The notes below the pieces were generated by a model, which saw only the letters and a program-made list of their open reading frames with translations, ran no database searches and was not told the DNA's origin. From NCBI GenBank assembly GCA_963995505.1, contig OZ023182.1, positions 19,795,619-19,859,618 on the forward strand: 64,000 nucleotides of DNA. The letters are read 5' to 3'. The position numbers were made by a program, and so were the translations under genes. Below are positions 47,697 through 58,313 of the stretch, in pieces. The first letter of the stretch is position 1. Each line of letters begins with the position of its first letter. This stretch comes from Hypericum androsaemum. Its lineage: Eukaryota; Streptophyta; Magnoliopsida; Malpighiales; Hypericaceae.

Positions 47697-48189
47697 TTAG
47701 ATAATTTAGATTGGATAATAGATAGATGAAAAAACTACAAAAAGGAGGGGAGGTCGAGTCTCTTTTTATCTCTTTTCATTTTTCTCTTTAATTTCAATGG
47801 GGTTTTGGTTTTGGGGCTCTTTCTGTCGGATTGAAGATGGAGAAGGTGAAGGGCGGAGAGAGGGGAGGAGGGGAAGAAGAAGAAGACGAAGAGGAGAGAG
47901 AGGGAGGAGGGGAAGAAGAAGAAGAAGAAAGGGAGAATTTGAAAATTTATAAAAAGATAAGAGAATAAAAGATATTTAAGTCGTGCCAACTCACGTTGCC
48001 AACCGGTAAAAAAAGTCTGACGTGGCATGCCATATCACCCTTAAAACAGTGTCATTTCTAGGTTCAGAGCTAATTTTTGTAAAATACGTGAAACCACAAC
48101 TACTAAAAAAGTCATTTCTAAACCTCAGGATCATATCGCAAAATCCGTGTAAACTACAGGATTCAAATGGTACTTATCCCAAAGATGTT

Positions 48190-48291
48190 TGATGGTAGAG
48201 AGTCGCAGTTGGAGAACTTAATCCATTCCATCAGTTGGTGTTTTTATGGCGTCATGGTCGGGCTTTTCGGCTAGTTTGCAACACCAGGGTG
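48190..48291 (+). pseudogene. LINE ORF2 C-terminal relic, right half
   Basis: Continuation of 45343-45487 after the family-2 MULE (NIKMFDGRESQ, ENLIHSISW). It is itself cut at 48292 by a solo LTR. Confidence 0.4.
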
Positions 48292-48575
48292 TGTTGGGAA
48301 TGAGTGGCGAGAAATAGGAAAGCAGGAGACTTATTTCCTATTCTATTCGGACTCCTAGTTAGATTATATTTTGGACTCCTAATTCGACCTGGATAACTTA
48401 CTTGATGTACAATGATTTGCCTTTATATAAAAAATTTTATAAGAGTTTTTGACTCGGTATCATTAATAAAAGTTCTCCTTTCTCCCCGTAGACGTAGACA
48501 TTAGACCGAACTACGTAATCTCCTATGTCCGTGTTCTTTGTGCGTTTTGTTCTCTTGGTTGCTGAATTCTTAACA
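48292..48575 (+). repeat. Solo LTR
   Basis: 284 bp starting TGTTGGGAATGAG and ending GAATTCTTAACA, flanked by the 5-bp duplication GGGTG (48287-48291 and 48576-48580). No internal region remains, so it was left by LTR-LTR recombination. A TATA-like TTATATAAAA lies near 48422. Orientation is inferred from that box. Confidence 0.85.
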
Positions 48576-48810
48576 GGGTGTTTTGCTTCATTTTGCCCAA
48601 AATGGTGTAAAATGTACAGTCTTCATTTTGTTGAGGTGATTTGGGTGCAACAACGGCATTGGGTTTGTTAGATGAAATGTAAGCAGCATTAACGCGAGAC
48701 ATATCTGCCAAGGTATTTTTTCCTTATCGTGAAATTTTTTTTTGATTTTTCCATAGCAGTATTTTGACGAGCCCCGCAACTGGAACCTAGTACAAATTGA
48801 CACACTTGCT
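48576..48810. other. No recognised gene
   Basis: Short stretch between the solo LTR and the P450 relic. A minus-strand open frame crosses the solo LTR boundary and is therefore not a real gene. Confidence 0.4.
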
Positions 48811-49085
48811 ATTATGAGTCCTTTGATGATCTCTTCGGTGTATTGTACATATTGGCTCATCAATGTCTTGGGGTAGTTCGCGAGGACGATGTTGTTCTCG
48901 GTGAAATATTTCTCCACCACGGAGGGTTAGGACACCACTACCGTCGGCCAGGAACCCAAACTTGGGCGAGAAGATGGGGCCATACCGAGAGAGGCCAGGG
49001 AAGACAAGGTGGACGGGGTGCTTAAGGAGGTGGAGGTGGTCCACGATGGGAAGCAATGGTGGCCTCGGCGGGAGGACTTATAGGT
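48811..49085 (-). pseudogene. CYP81-like P450 exon-1 relic with internal deletion
   Basis: From right to left it matches the hinge and first strands ([18 protein letters not shown], then RYGPIFSPKFG), the VEKYFTENNIVLANYPKTLM segment, and after QYVQY jumps directly to TEEIIKGLI, the end of exon 1. About 180 codons are missing. It also has a stop near 48928 and frame changes. No exon 2 is present. Confidence 0.85.
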
Positions 49086-49118
49086 GGAAAGCAAATTTAA
49101 TAGATCCCATATTCTTTT

Positions 49119-50448
49119 TGTTGGGGAAACACGGGGGCCAACAAACACCACAGAGCCAAGCAATACGAGAAGAACAAATTTACAAAGGAATACACAAAGA
49201 CAAGACACAAGAATTTGGTCAACCAGTTCGACGAAAATATCTACGTCTGGGAGCGTGTCAAGCTAGGGATTTTCACTATCTTTTTCACTTTGGTGTTTCA
49301 CTCACACCTTTACAAGGAATGTCACACTTTTTGGCCTCCCACACTCTTTGGTAACTCTCACACACATTTAATGAGCTGATATGGGTATATATAGAGGCAC
49401 AAACTCTAGAAGGAATTTTGGGGTCGGGAGGGGCAAATTTGTTCAGAAAAAATATCTTTTCTGCGACCGCCTGGCATCAGCCATACACCCGACGCCCGTC
49501 AGATCCGTGGGCACTGCAGGAGGGCTGACGGCCACCACCCTCCTGGCTAGAGGTGAGCAAATTATCCGATATCCCAATTCGAGTCCGAAAATCTGAATTT
49601 TTTTCTGGATTCAGATTCAGATAATTTTGTATTCGGATACAGATAATAAAATTGATAATTCAGATATCTGAAATATCCAAATTATAAAAAAAAGCTTACA
49701 TTTTTTAGCAGCCCACTACCAAAGTCCACTCCCAAACTCACTTCCTCCTATTTTTTCCACACCCTCCTTCCGAAAGGAATCGAAATTTGGGATTTGGAAA
49801 TCCCAAATATCAATAACCTAAACCCTAAATTGCCAATCGTCTTCAACCTTGTCCATGTCGCCGATCGACCCGACGCTTCTCATCCACGTCCTCTCCCCAA
49901 ATAAGAGTTTCTCGTCAGACGTCTCTGTTTGCTGCTTGATAAGAAGACCTCTTTTTATTAGTTTTGATGGCAGTGATGTTTTTCCCTTTTTCACGTCAAT
50001 TTGAACTTGTAATTGAGTAGGCTGAGAAATTCTATTGTTCTTCTCCATACATTTTTTCTTTTTGTTCACTTTCCAGATGACAAGTCATTTGCTAATTCGG
50101 ATATTTCGGATTATCCGAATCCGTATTCAAAAAAATTTGGATAATGGATAATTTTTAGTCCGAATTTGGATTCGGATATAAAAAATAGTACTTCGGATAA
50201 TTCGGATAATGAAAATTTTGGATACTTCAGATTCGGATTATCCGAATGCTCACCCCTACTCCTGGCGTCCACTAGGTGTGCATGCCATATGGGCGGCTGG
50301 TGCCCGCCGAGTTCGCCTCCAACACTTCGTTTTGCTTTCTCGTCTTTGCCTCTCGACCCGATCGACTCCTTTGCTTGCCTTGACGTCTTCACTCGACTCA
50401 TTCAACACATCTCTCGAACCGATAGACTCTACCAATCGTCCTCAGGCT
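49119..50448 (-). repeat. LTR-like fragment of another retrotransposon (ends uncertain)
   Basis: The left end TGTTGGGGAAAC reads on the minus strand as a typical LTR terminus (GTTTCCCCAACA). A TATA-like CTATATATAC sits near 49385-49395 on the minus strand. The block replaces P450 upstream flank and is interrupted by a hAT element. I could not find a convincing 5-bp duplication, so the right boundary is a guess. Confidence 0.4.
49548..50258. mobile_element. hAT-type non-autonomous element
   Basis: TIRs TAGAGGTGAGCAAAT / TGCTCACCCCTA with the exact 8-bp duplication CTCCTGGC (49540-49547 and 50259-50266). Both ends carry many ATCCGAAT / ATTCGGAT words as subterminal repeats. The inner 400 bp is different and contains no transposase. 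The outer 11 bases match the TIR of the hAT MITE at 9337-9674, but the interiors do not. Confidence 0.9.
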
Positions 50449-50635
50449 CTTTTTTTTGGCAAGTAGTGTTTTCCATATAGTGACATTCAGTGGAATGGAA
50501 ACAAGTTAGGGATTACTATTTATGTGTGATGGAAACAATTGCTATTTTGCTTCTGTCCCTTTTTTAAGTTTTGCTTGTTCTTCTACATATCGGCTGCCAG
50601 AAGAAAGCTTTATCCCTAATAGTTATTAAGAGTAA

Positions 50636-51837
50636 GGGAAAAGTCCACTTAAGTACCCTGTGGTATCACGAAAAATCAAGTCAGTACCCTGTGGTTTAAA
50701 ACGTATCAATTGAGTCAAACTTTTTCCAATTAAAATCAATTAGAGGCCCGGGCAGCTGCCCGAGCCCTACCCGTCTTTCTCGGACCCTGCCCCGCCACGT
50801 GGACCGGGCACATCAGATTTTTCTGATGATGTGGCGCCCACATCCCTCCTTCCCCTCTTTCTTCTCTCTCCCTCATCCTTCCCCTCTTTCTTCTCTCTCC
50901 CCCATCCTTCCCCTCTCTCTCCTCCCCACAGCTGCACGAGAGACCGGTGGCCGCCGTTATCAGACGATGGTCTCATTCGCTAACCCAAACCATTCCCGAG
51001 CAGGCTCTACATAATCCCTACCATTCCACTAAAATATTTTCCACGAATCAAACCTAACCATGGCCATGAATCCCTCAATTTTGATTTTCGTCCTTGCTCT
51101 CTTCCTCTTATTCGCGCTCGCCAACGCCCGTGTCCCACTTGATCCAACCGAGAATGGGGTCAGAAACCTCCACAGTTCAACCGCCTTTCTCGAGTCCAAA
51201 GCCAAGTCCACGAGCACCCTCTTCTTGCCGACCGACCCCACGCAGGACATGGTCGTGGTAGCAGACCACAGCAGCGAACCGAATATCCCTGTCCAGACCA
51301 AACTGGTGGAGGCCCAAACGGCGACAAGGAGATGGGAGGGAGGCCTGAATATCCCTGTCCAGACCAAACCGGTGGAGGCTTGAATATCCCTGTCCAGCAC
51401 CCTCTTCCACCGCTTCTATTACCACCCCGCAACAGTCATGAGCAGGATCACAAGCGCGACGAGGAGATGGGAGGGAGTTGGATCTATCCTTAATCCCCTC
51501 TTTCCCTATCCTTAATCCTTATTTCTCCTTTTGTCTATTTTTTGTGTTTGTTTTTATATTTTTTTAGAGGATGTGGGGAGGAGATAGAAGGGAAGGATGG
51601 GGGAGAGAGAAGAAAGAGGGGAAGGAGGGATGTGGGCGCCACGTCATCAGAAAAATCTGACGTGCCCGGTCCACGTGGCGGGGCAGGGTCCGGGAAAGAC
51701 GGGTAGGGCTCAGGCAGCTGCCCGGGCCTCTAATTGATTTTAATTGGAAAAGGTTTGACTCAATTGATACGTTTTAAACCACAGGGTACTGACTTGATTT
51801 TTCGTGATACCACAGGGTACTTAAGTGAACTTTTCTC
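50636..51837. mobile_element. Mutator-like element, family 3, carrying an ORF
   Basis: 1.2 kb with TIRs of about 260-300 bp (50636-50932 and 51575-51837) starting with a GRGAAAAGTNCACTTAAGTA-type end and containing CCCGGGCAGCTGCCCG-like and CCACGTGG-like palindromes. Flanked by the 9-bp duplication TAAGAGTAA (50627-50635 and 51838-51846). The insertion split P450 upstream-flank DNA. The middle holds the ORF at 51060-51383. Confidence 0.92.
51060..51383 (+). CDS. Small putative secreted protein carried by a MULE
   Basis: 107 residues from ATG 51060. Residues 1-23 form a textbook signal peptide: short N-region, hydrophobic FVLALFLLFALA core, and A-N-A before R as cleavage site. The mature part is polar. 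The sequence NIPVQTK with a following VEA is encoded twice, and its DNA is partly present a third time after the stop (about 51380-51400), so the C-terminus has been reshaped by a short tandem duplication. I do not recognise the family. Being inside long TIRs with a 9-bp TSD, it is probably a captured host gene end. Whether it is expressed is unknown. Confidence 0.5.
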   Translation: MAMNPSILIFVLALFLLFALANARVPLDPTENGVRNLHSSTAFLESKAKSTSTLFLPTDPTQDMVVVADHSSEPNIPVQTKLVEAQTATRRWEGGLNIPVQTKPVEA

Positions 51838-52051
51838 TAAGAGTAATTAATGCGTGACGCGCTATTGTTTGTATTAATAAAAGATCTTTAAATATTAACG
51901 AGCAATGAAAACATAATGTGGTTTGTAAATGGTCGATTTTTTTGTTGTATATAAATGATGATTAATTGAAATTCAAGTGAAGTTTATAACTTATTAGAAC
52001 CATTTACCTAAAAGATTGTAGCACGTAAAACTTAAAAATTTCTACAAAATC

Positions 52052-52293
52052 TAGGATAGATGATAGGCAGCGTCTTTCTGGTCTATTGGCTGGAGGCGTC
52101 ACTCTGAATGTCCGACTTGTGGGACTCGGCGGATTAGATCATAGGGTGGTCGGCCTCTCCTCTGGTCTATCCATCAGGAGATCCCACCTCTTTGACTTCC
52201 CAGGATGTGGGGTCAGCAGAGGTAGATCATAGGAGAATGCTTTGTATCTTTTCTTTTCTTTTATTTATGAAATTATTTTTCCGCCAAAAATTT
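52052..52293 (+). mobile_element. 5'-truncated LINE 3' end
   Basis: About 240 bp bounded by TTTCTACAAAATC (52039-52051 and 52294-52306), ending CCGCCAAAAA after a T-rich stretch. Target duplication plus a short A-tail and no coding sequence fit a severely 5'-truncated LINE. It is not obviously the same family as the LINE at 22117-28386. Confidence 0.6.
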
Positions 52294-52754
52294 TTTCTAC
52301 AAAATCATTAAATAATTTGGATATTCGAGCATTAACTTTGCTAAAAAATATTTGGTCTAATGACATAAGGTGCATGAGACTAACAAACACTTAAATCAAT
52401 TGGTGATGGTGTTGTTGTATCTTAATGTCTCGTGTTAAATACTTTTTGAGAAAATTTTCCATCTTCTAAATTATAAATAAGGAGGTTGTGCCATGTGGCG
52501 GTCTACGAGGAGAGACGACCTCCTTGTAGATGGCTCATTTTAATAAAAAGTTATCCATATTGAAAATGTTATACGTGGTAATTTTTCAACTAATAAACTG
52601 ATAAGGATTGATTCGAGGTTTTTTCGTGTTTCTTTCCCAAAGGAATTTGTATCTCTAATTCATCACTACTCTGAAATCAAATCTTGATTAAGCACGGTGA
52701 TCGCTTCACACATTGTATTCGAGACTTCGAATCTATCAGGTGTCGTCGTCTAAA

Positions 52755-52935
52755 ACCATGTACCCGAAATGTGGTGATCCTTCAATGTTCACAAAGTGTT
52801 AAATGAAATGCGTGAGGAGAATATGGTATCATGGTCGGCTATGATTTCCGGGTTGGGGAGCATGCTCTCACAGTTAAAGTCTTTTTCAAACCGCCGAACG
52901 TCTGTGTTTGCGGGCGCGTGTGAATATTTGGGTTT
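52755..52935 (+). pseudogene. PPR gene fragment 4
   Basis: Matches fragment 3 (MYPKCGDPS, then shifted frames giving ENMVSWSAMISG and later VFAGACEYLG). Convergent with intact P450 copy B, about 190 bp from its stop. Confidence 0.7.
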
Positions 52936-53126
52936 AGTATATTTTTTTAATAGCACAGGACACAAAAGACAAGAAAATCGACCAAACCCCGGCAACAATT
53001 TTAATTTAATCAAAACAAGAAAAGAAAGTAGCACACAAAACAATGCATTACTTGAAAGAAGGAATTTCAACAGAGAAGCTTATTATTGAAGACATACTTC
53101 CAAGAGAGAAGATTCCTTAACATGGA

Positions 53127-54837
53127 CTATGAGAAAAATTTGGTGGCAATGGAACGCGCCTTGCAATAGACCTCCAATGGCTCTGCTTTAGGCATGGTAA
53201 GCCCTTCACCTTCATTCATGTCAACTGGATTCTCATTCAATCTTTTCCACTCAAAGCATTGAATCAACGAGCCCAAGGCCAACCCCACCAGCCGTTGCGC
53301 CAATCCGACCCCAGGACAAGCTCTTCTTCCTATTCCGAACGTTATCATCTTCTGATTGTCTACTTTGCTTCCAGTTTCAAACCTCTCGGGCTTGAATGTC
53401 GTTGGTTCCTCCCAAACTTTCGGGTCCCTGTGGATTGCCCATGCGTTGACCAAAAGCATGGTACCACGTGGTATATTGTAGCCTCCGATGGTACAATCAT
53501 CCGAGGAGTAGTGTGGTACCAAAAGAGGAGCTACTGGGTACAATCGAAAAGTCTCTGAAATTATGTTGTGGAGGTACGGCAACTTGGAAAGATCAGATTC
53601 ATCAAGTAAGCGGTCTTGTCCAATTTCAAAGTCCAATTCTCTTCTAGCTTTCTCCAAGATTTCAGGGTGGTTAACCAAATTGGATAGTACCCATTCTAGC
53701 GTTCTAGATGATGTGTCAGTTCCGGCCGCTAATGTGTCCTATAACAAATATAAACATTGTTTAGCATAAAAATTTTGGTTGAAAATTATGTTTAATTCAT
53801 CTCAACAGACGCTCACATATTGATATACATACAACTCTACTTTTTCTAGGCTCAAACTCTACTAAGAATAATCATAGTATAAATATTTTTCAAAAAAAAA
53901 AACTCTACTTTTGTCACCGATGAAAGTAGCAGCGTATACCGAAATGGATACTTACCAATATGAGTCCTTTGATTATCTCGTGGGTATAGTACTCGGGTTG
54001 AGATTTTTGCAAAGAAAGAAGATGATCAACCATGGTCTCCGCATCTCCCTCCCTCTCCATGCCCCGGTGCTCGTCTATTAACTCCCGGAGAAACTTATCG
54101 GTTATCCTGGCAAGGCTCTTCACCTTCTTCTCGTATGTTTTCCCCGTAAACAGCTTCACGGCAGGCAAGAAGTCCTCGGGATTCGCTGCCCCGGCGTACT
54201 TGAACAGCTCGTCGATCAACTCCTTGAATTGCTTGGCCTCTTGCTTGTTGGACACGTCATCCCCGTAGTACCTCTTCCCCGCGACCATTCTCATGATGTT
54301 ATTGAAGGCCAAGTCCGAGAGCAACGTCTTCATCTCCACCACCGCGAACTTTTCGCGGGAATTTCGAGCTAGCCGTGCTATCAGACGCCTTATTTCGTCC
54401 TTGCGTACGCTCAGGAACGTGTTGAGGCGGTGGGGAGCGAAGAGATCGTTGGAGCATATGCGGCGCAGGTTGCGCAAGTGATCGCCGTAAGGGGAGGTAT
54501 TGATGGTGGTGTGGTTGTATTGTACATATTGGCCCATCAATGTCTTGGGGCGGTTCGCCAGGACGACGTCATTTTTGGTGAAGCATTCCTCAACCGCGGA
54601 GGGTGAGGACACCACCACGGTCAGCTGGGACCCGAACTTGAGCGAGATGATGGGGCCGTACTTTCGGGAGATGCCGTCTAAGACACGGTGGATGGGGTGC
54701 TTAAGGAGGTGGAGGTGGCCCACAATGGGAAGCGACGGTGGGCTCGGCGGGAGGTTTTTGGGTGCTGAGCGGTAGATTTTGAGGGCTAGGAGTATGAAGA
54801 GGAGAGAGAGGGATGAATATAGTACAAAGTCTTCCAT
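53127..54837 (-). CDS. CYP81-like cytochrome P450, intact copy B
   Basis: Exon 1 54837-53956 (294 codons) and exon 2 53738-53127 (203 codons plus stop), 497 residues, uninterrupted. Donor GTAAGTA, acceptor TATAG, phase-0 intron of 217 bp. Motifs: membrane anchor (about 4-22), hinge PPSPPSLP, I-helix AAGTDTS (298-304), ExxR (E356-R359), PERF (411-414), heme motif [10 protein letters not shown] with Cys435. One oddity: the C-helix tryptophan found in copy A (W121xxxR125) is leucine here (DHLRNLRR), from a single TGG to TTG change. That tryptophan normally contacts a heme propionate, so heme binding or activity may be weakened. Regulation: TATA box is weaker than in copy A. Substrate unknown. 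Confidence 0.88.
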
Positions 54838-54910
54838 TGTTTATTTGAGATCTTGACCTATGGTTGGATTGTTCTCTCTCATAGTGGAAAAACATCAAAT
54901 AATGTTTGGA

Positions 54911-54918
54911 TATTTAAG
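54911..54918 (-). promoter_or_regulatory. Degenerate TATA box of intact P450 copy B
   Basis: Minus strand reads CCTTAAATATCC where copy A reads CCTATAAATG, about 75 bases upstream of the ATG. The change removes the TATAAA core, although TTAAATA could still serve weakly. Confidence 0.45.
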
Positions 54919-54929
54919 GTTGAAAGAAA

Positions 54930-55663
54930 ATTAAATTGTTCCCATAAATGTTTTTGGTAATGTTTGTTTCCATATATATAAATATATATAGGTCATTAAA
55001 TATTAGAATTGAGAATATTTAGAGTCGAGTATTATAAAATATTATATGCAATATTGTTTTTCTTAAGGCAAATACCTCTTTAATGTTTGTTACCATATTT
55101 TGACATGGGTTGGAATGGAAACAAGTTATCTTGCTTCTGTCCGTTACAAGTAGTAATTAGACCTTCCTTTTGCATTGAAGCTTGAGCTTCTACATTATTT
55201 TATGCTCATGATTTTTTTTTTAAAATTTTGATATCAAGATTGTCATATATTATTTAAGGAAGAAATTTTTTTTAGTATTGACCTTCTATATTGACGGTTG
55301 CAAGAAGAAAATTTTATCTTTTGTCGTTTAGTAAGGGTAACTATAGTGTCGCGTGGTAACATTTGTACTAATAAATCAATAAATTTGAAAAATAATAATC
55401 CTGATAAAAATGCTATGGGTCAAAGAAATGACGAAATTTTATCTGTACCTAGTCAAGCATATGCGAGAAGGGATTAGAAACCAAAAATTTATGCCAGAAA
55501 AATAATTTAATCTCAATTAAACTTTATTAGATTAACCTTTCCTCCGATTTTTTGGTCTGAGATCTATCCTCCTCTACTATGTATAAGATGAATACCCAGG
55601 ACCATGATAAAAGATTGTATTTGAGGCTTCGAATCTATCATATGTCGTCGTCGTCGTCTAAAA
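54930..55663. other. Array flank DNA, no gene
   Basis: Upstream flank of P450 copy B, with stretches shared with 37560-38300. No gene seen. Confidence 0.5.
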
Positions 55664-55860
55664 CTATGTACCCGAAATGTGGCGATCCTTTAATGCTCAT
55701 AAGGTGTTCGACGAAATGCGTGACAAGAATATGGTATCATGGTCGACTATGATTTCCGTGTTGGGGAGCATGTTCTCACATTTCAACTCTTTTCCAAGCT
55801 TCCAAACGACTGTGTTTGCAAGTGCGTGTGAATATTTGGATTTGGTGCCTTTTTTCTACC
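55664..55860 (+). pseudogene. PPR gene fragment 5
   Basis: Open for much of its length: FNAHKVFDEMRDKNMVSWST, then MISVLGSM and TVFASACEYLDL, a PLS-type PPR repeat. It lacks the rest of a PPR gene. Convergent with P450 pseudogene 4, about 190 bp from its stop. Confidence 0.72.
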
Positions 55861-56049
55861 CAATGACAAAAAAAAAAGGCAAGAAAATCGACCTAACCCA
55901 AGTAACATTTTTAATTTGACCAACATAAGAAAAGAAAGTTGCACACAATACAGTGCATGGCTTGAAGAAAGGAATCTCAAAAGATAAGCTTATTTTTTAA
56001 GACATACTTCCAAGAAAAATTCATCTAGAAGTAGAATCCTTAACATGGA

Positions 56050-58212
56050 CTATGGAAAAGATTTGGTGGCAATAGGACGCGCCTTGCAATAGACTTTCAA
56101 TGGCTCTACTTTAGGCATGGAACTCCCTTCACCCTCATTTATGTCAACTAGTTTCTCATTTAACTTTTTTCACTCGAAGCACTAGATCAACGAGCCCAAG
56201 GTCAACCCCGCCACCCGCTGTGTCAATCCGACTGCAGGGCAAGCTCTTCTTCCTATTCCAAACGTTATCAACTTAAGATCGTCTACTTTGCTTCCGACTT
56301 CAAACCTCTCGGGCTTGAATATCACTGGCTCCTCCCAAATTTTTGGGTCCCTGTGAATTGCCCATGCATTGACCAAAAGAATGGTACCACGTGGTATATT
56401 GTAGCCTCCAATGGTGCAATCATCCGAGGAGTAGTGCGGTAACAGAAGAGAAACTGCTGGGTACAATCGATAGGTCTCTGAGATTATGTTGTGGAGGTAT
56501 GACAACTTGGAAAGATGAGATTCATCGAGTAAGAGGTCTTGTCCAACTTCAAAGTCCAATTCTGTTCTAACTTTCTCCAAGATTTCAGGATGGTTGACCA
56601 AATTAGATAATGCCCATTCTAGCGTGCTAGCTGATGTGTCACTTCCAGCTAGTAGCATGACCTGTAAGAAGTATAAATCATTTCAAACTAACAAGTTCGG
56701 ATATATATAGAGATTCTCACACAGACACACAATGGCTACTTCAATATATATCATAGACAAAGTTAGAGAAACAAGAGGTATTAAAGTTGTTTATGGGAAA
56801 GGAAAATTTATAAAATTAATACAATAAAATGGAAGTCGCAATAAACACATAGAGATATCACGCAAAATAATACACAATTATTAATTCGGCAAGGTCAATA
56901 TGATAACAAAGTAAGATAGTAAATAAACCTATAAAAATTGGTGGGACACGAAGAGAAGGAGTTGATGTTTTGTTGAAATTTTATATGTACAATTTTGGTT
57001 ACAGACATGATGATATTTGAAACGTGAGTGTCACGTTTTTTGGAGTCTTCTCGTGTTTCATACAATCACGTCGCCTGTAATTATTTATAAGAAAATGACT
57101 TTTTCCTTCCGAGACAAACAATAAACGAAGAAAAGTAAAAGAATATTATGTTCTTTTTCGAGACAAATTTTCTATATACTCTTCCAACATTTAGGAAGTG
57201 AAAACAATCTTGGCTTTAAGACTTAACCACATATGGGCACCGAAAACAATCCTCACTCTAAGTTTGTGACTAGGGATCAATCATTGACAAATTTTCAGTT
57301 ACGATCCAGTGAAGAATGTTGTAAAATATCTACACTTGCAAAAGAAAAGTTTTATTTTTATTGGTTTTAAGATTTATATATTTATGATTATTTTTATGAT
57401 TATGATTAAGATTAAGATTGCATGAATTCTTTCAAGTTTTTTATTTTGTTCGTGCATCTTCTTTTCGCAGAAGATAGTGTATCATAAAAATTTTGGTTGA
57501 AAATCATGTCTAACTCATCCGAACAAACGCACACATACCAATATGAGCCCTTTGATGATCTCGTCGGTGTAGTACTCTGGTTGAGATTTCTGCAAAGAAA
57601 GCAGGTGATCAACCATGGTCTCCCCTTCGCCCTCCATCTCCATGCTTCGGTGCTCATCTATGAACCCTTGCAGAAACCTATCGCTCTTCTCGGCGAGGCT
57701 CTTCAACTTCCTCTCGTACCTGTTCCCCGTAAACAGTTTCACGACGGGCAAGAAGTCCTCGGGATTCGATGCCCCGCTGTACTTGAACACATCCTCGATC
57801 AACTCCTTGAACTGCTTGGCCTCCTCCTTGTTGGTCACATCATCCCCGTAGTACCTCTTCCCCGCGACCATTCTCATAATGTTATTGAAGGTCAAGTCCG
57901 AGAGCAACGTCTTCATCTCCACCACCGCGAATTTCTCGCGGGAATCGCGAGCTAGCCGTGCTATCAAATGCCTGGTTTCGTCCTTGCGTACGCTGAGGAA
58001 CATGTTGAGGCGGTGGGGTGCGAAGATGTCGTTGGAGACAATGCGACGGAGGTTGCGCCAGTGGTCGCCGTAAGGGGAGGAGGCGACCGTGCTGTGGTTG
58101 TATTGTACATACTGGGTCATCAATGTCTTGGGGCGGTTCGCGAGGACGACGTCATTTTTGGTGAAACATTCCTCCACCGCAGAGGGTGACGACACCACCA
58201 CGGTCAGCTGGG
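56050..58212 (-). pseudogene. CYP81-like P450 pseudogene 4, truncated by a Mutator element
   Basis: Exon 2 (56661-56050) has good motifs ([24 protein letters not shown] with the final glycine changed to alanine), but near 56180 CAG has become TAG and a few codons later TGG has become TGA. Exon 1 (58212-57539) is open from the [10 protein letters not shown] segment to the donor GTATGTG. It lacks the first 70 codons and the promoter because the Mutator element starting at about 58213 has replaced them. The intron is 877 bp. Confidence 0.9.
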
Positions 58213-58313
58213 GTTTTTTTTTTCTGAATGGTATTACTATTCACCATTTTTTGTGAAAAAAGCGTCCGATTTGAAAGTATTGCGGGGACGGTGTCCACGT
58301 GGCACGGACGCCG

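Larger units (their letters stand above)
45497..48180. mobile_element. Mutator-like element, family 2 (Pack-MULE-like)
   Basis: TIRs of about 360 bp (45497-45860 and 47825-48180) start GGGATAAGTACCATTTGAAT and end in CT-rich sequence. The exact 9-bp duplication AAAGATGTT (45488-45496 and 48181-48189) identifies a Mutator-type insertion. The interior holds a piece of a host-like gene (45905-46165) and a complete family-1 MULE (46429-47696). No transposase. Confidence 0.93.

Noticed and set aside
48523..48711. Minus-strand 62-codon frame
   Set aside because: It spans the solo LTR boundary and its TSD, so it cannot be an ancestral gene.
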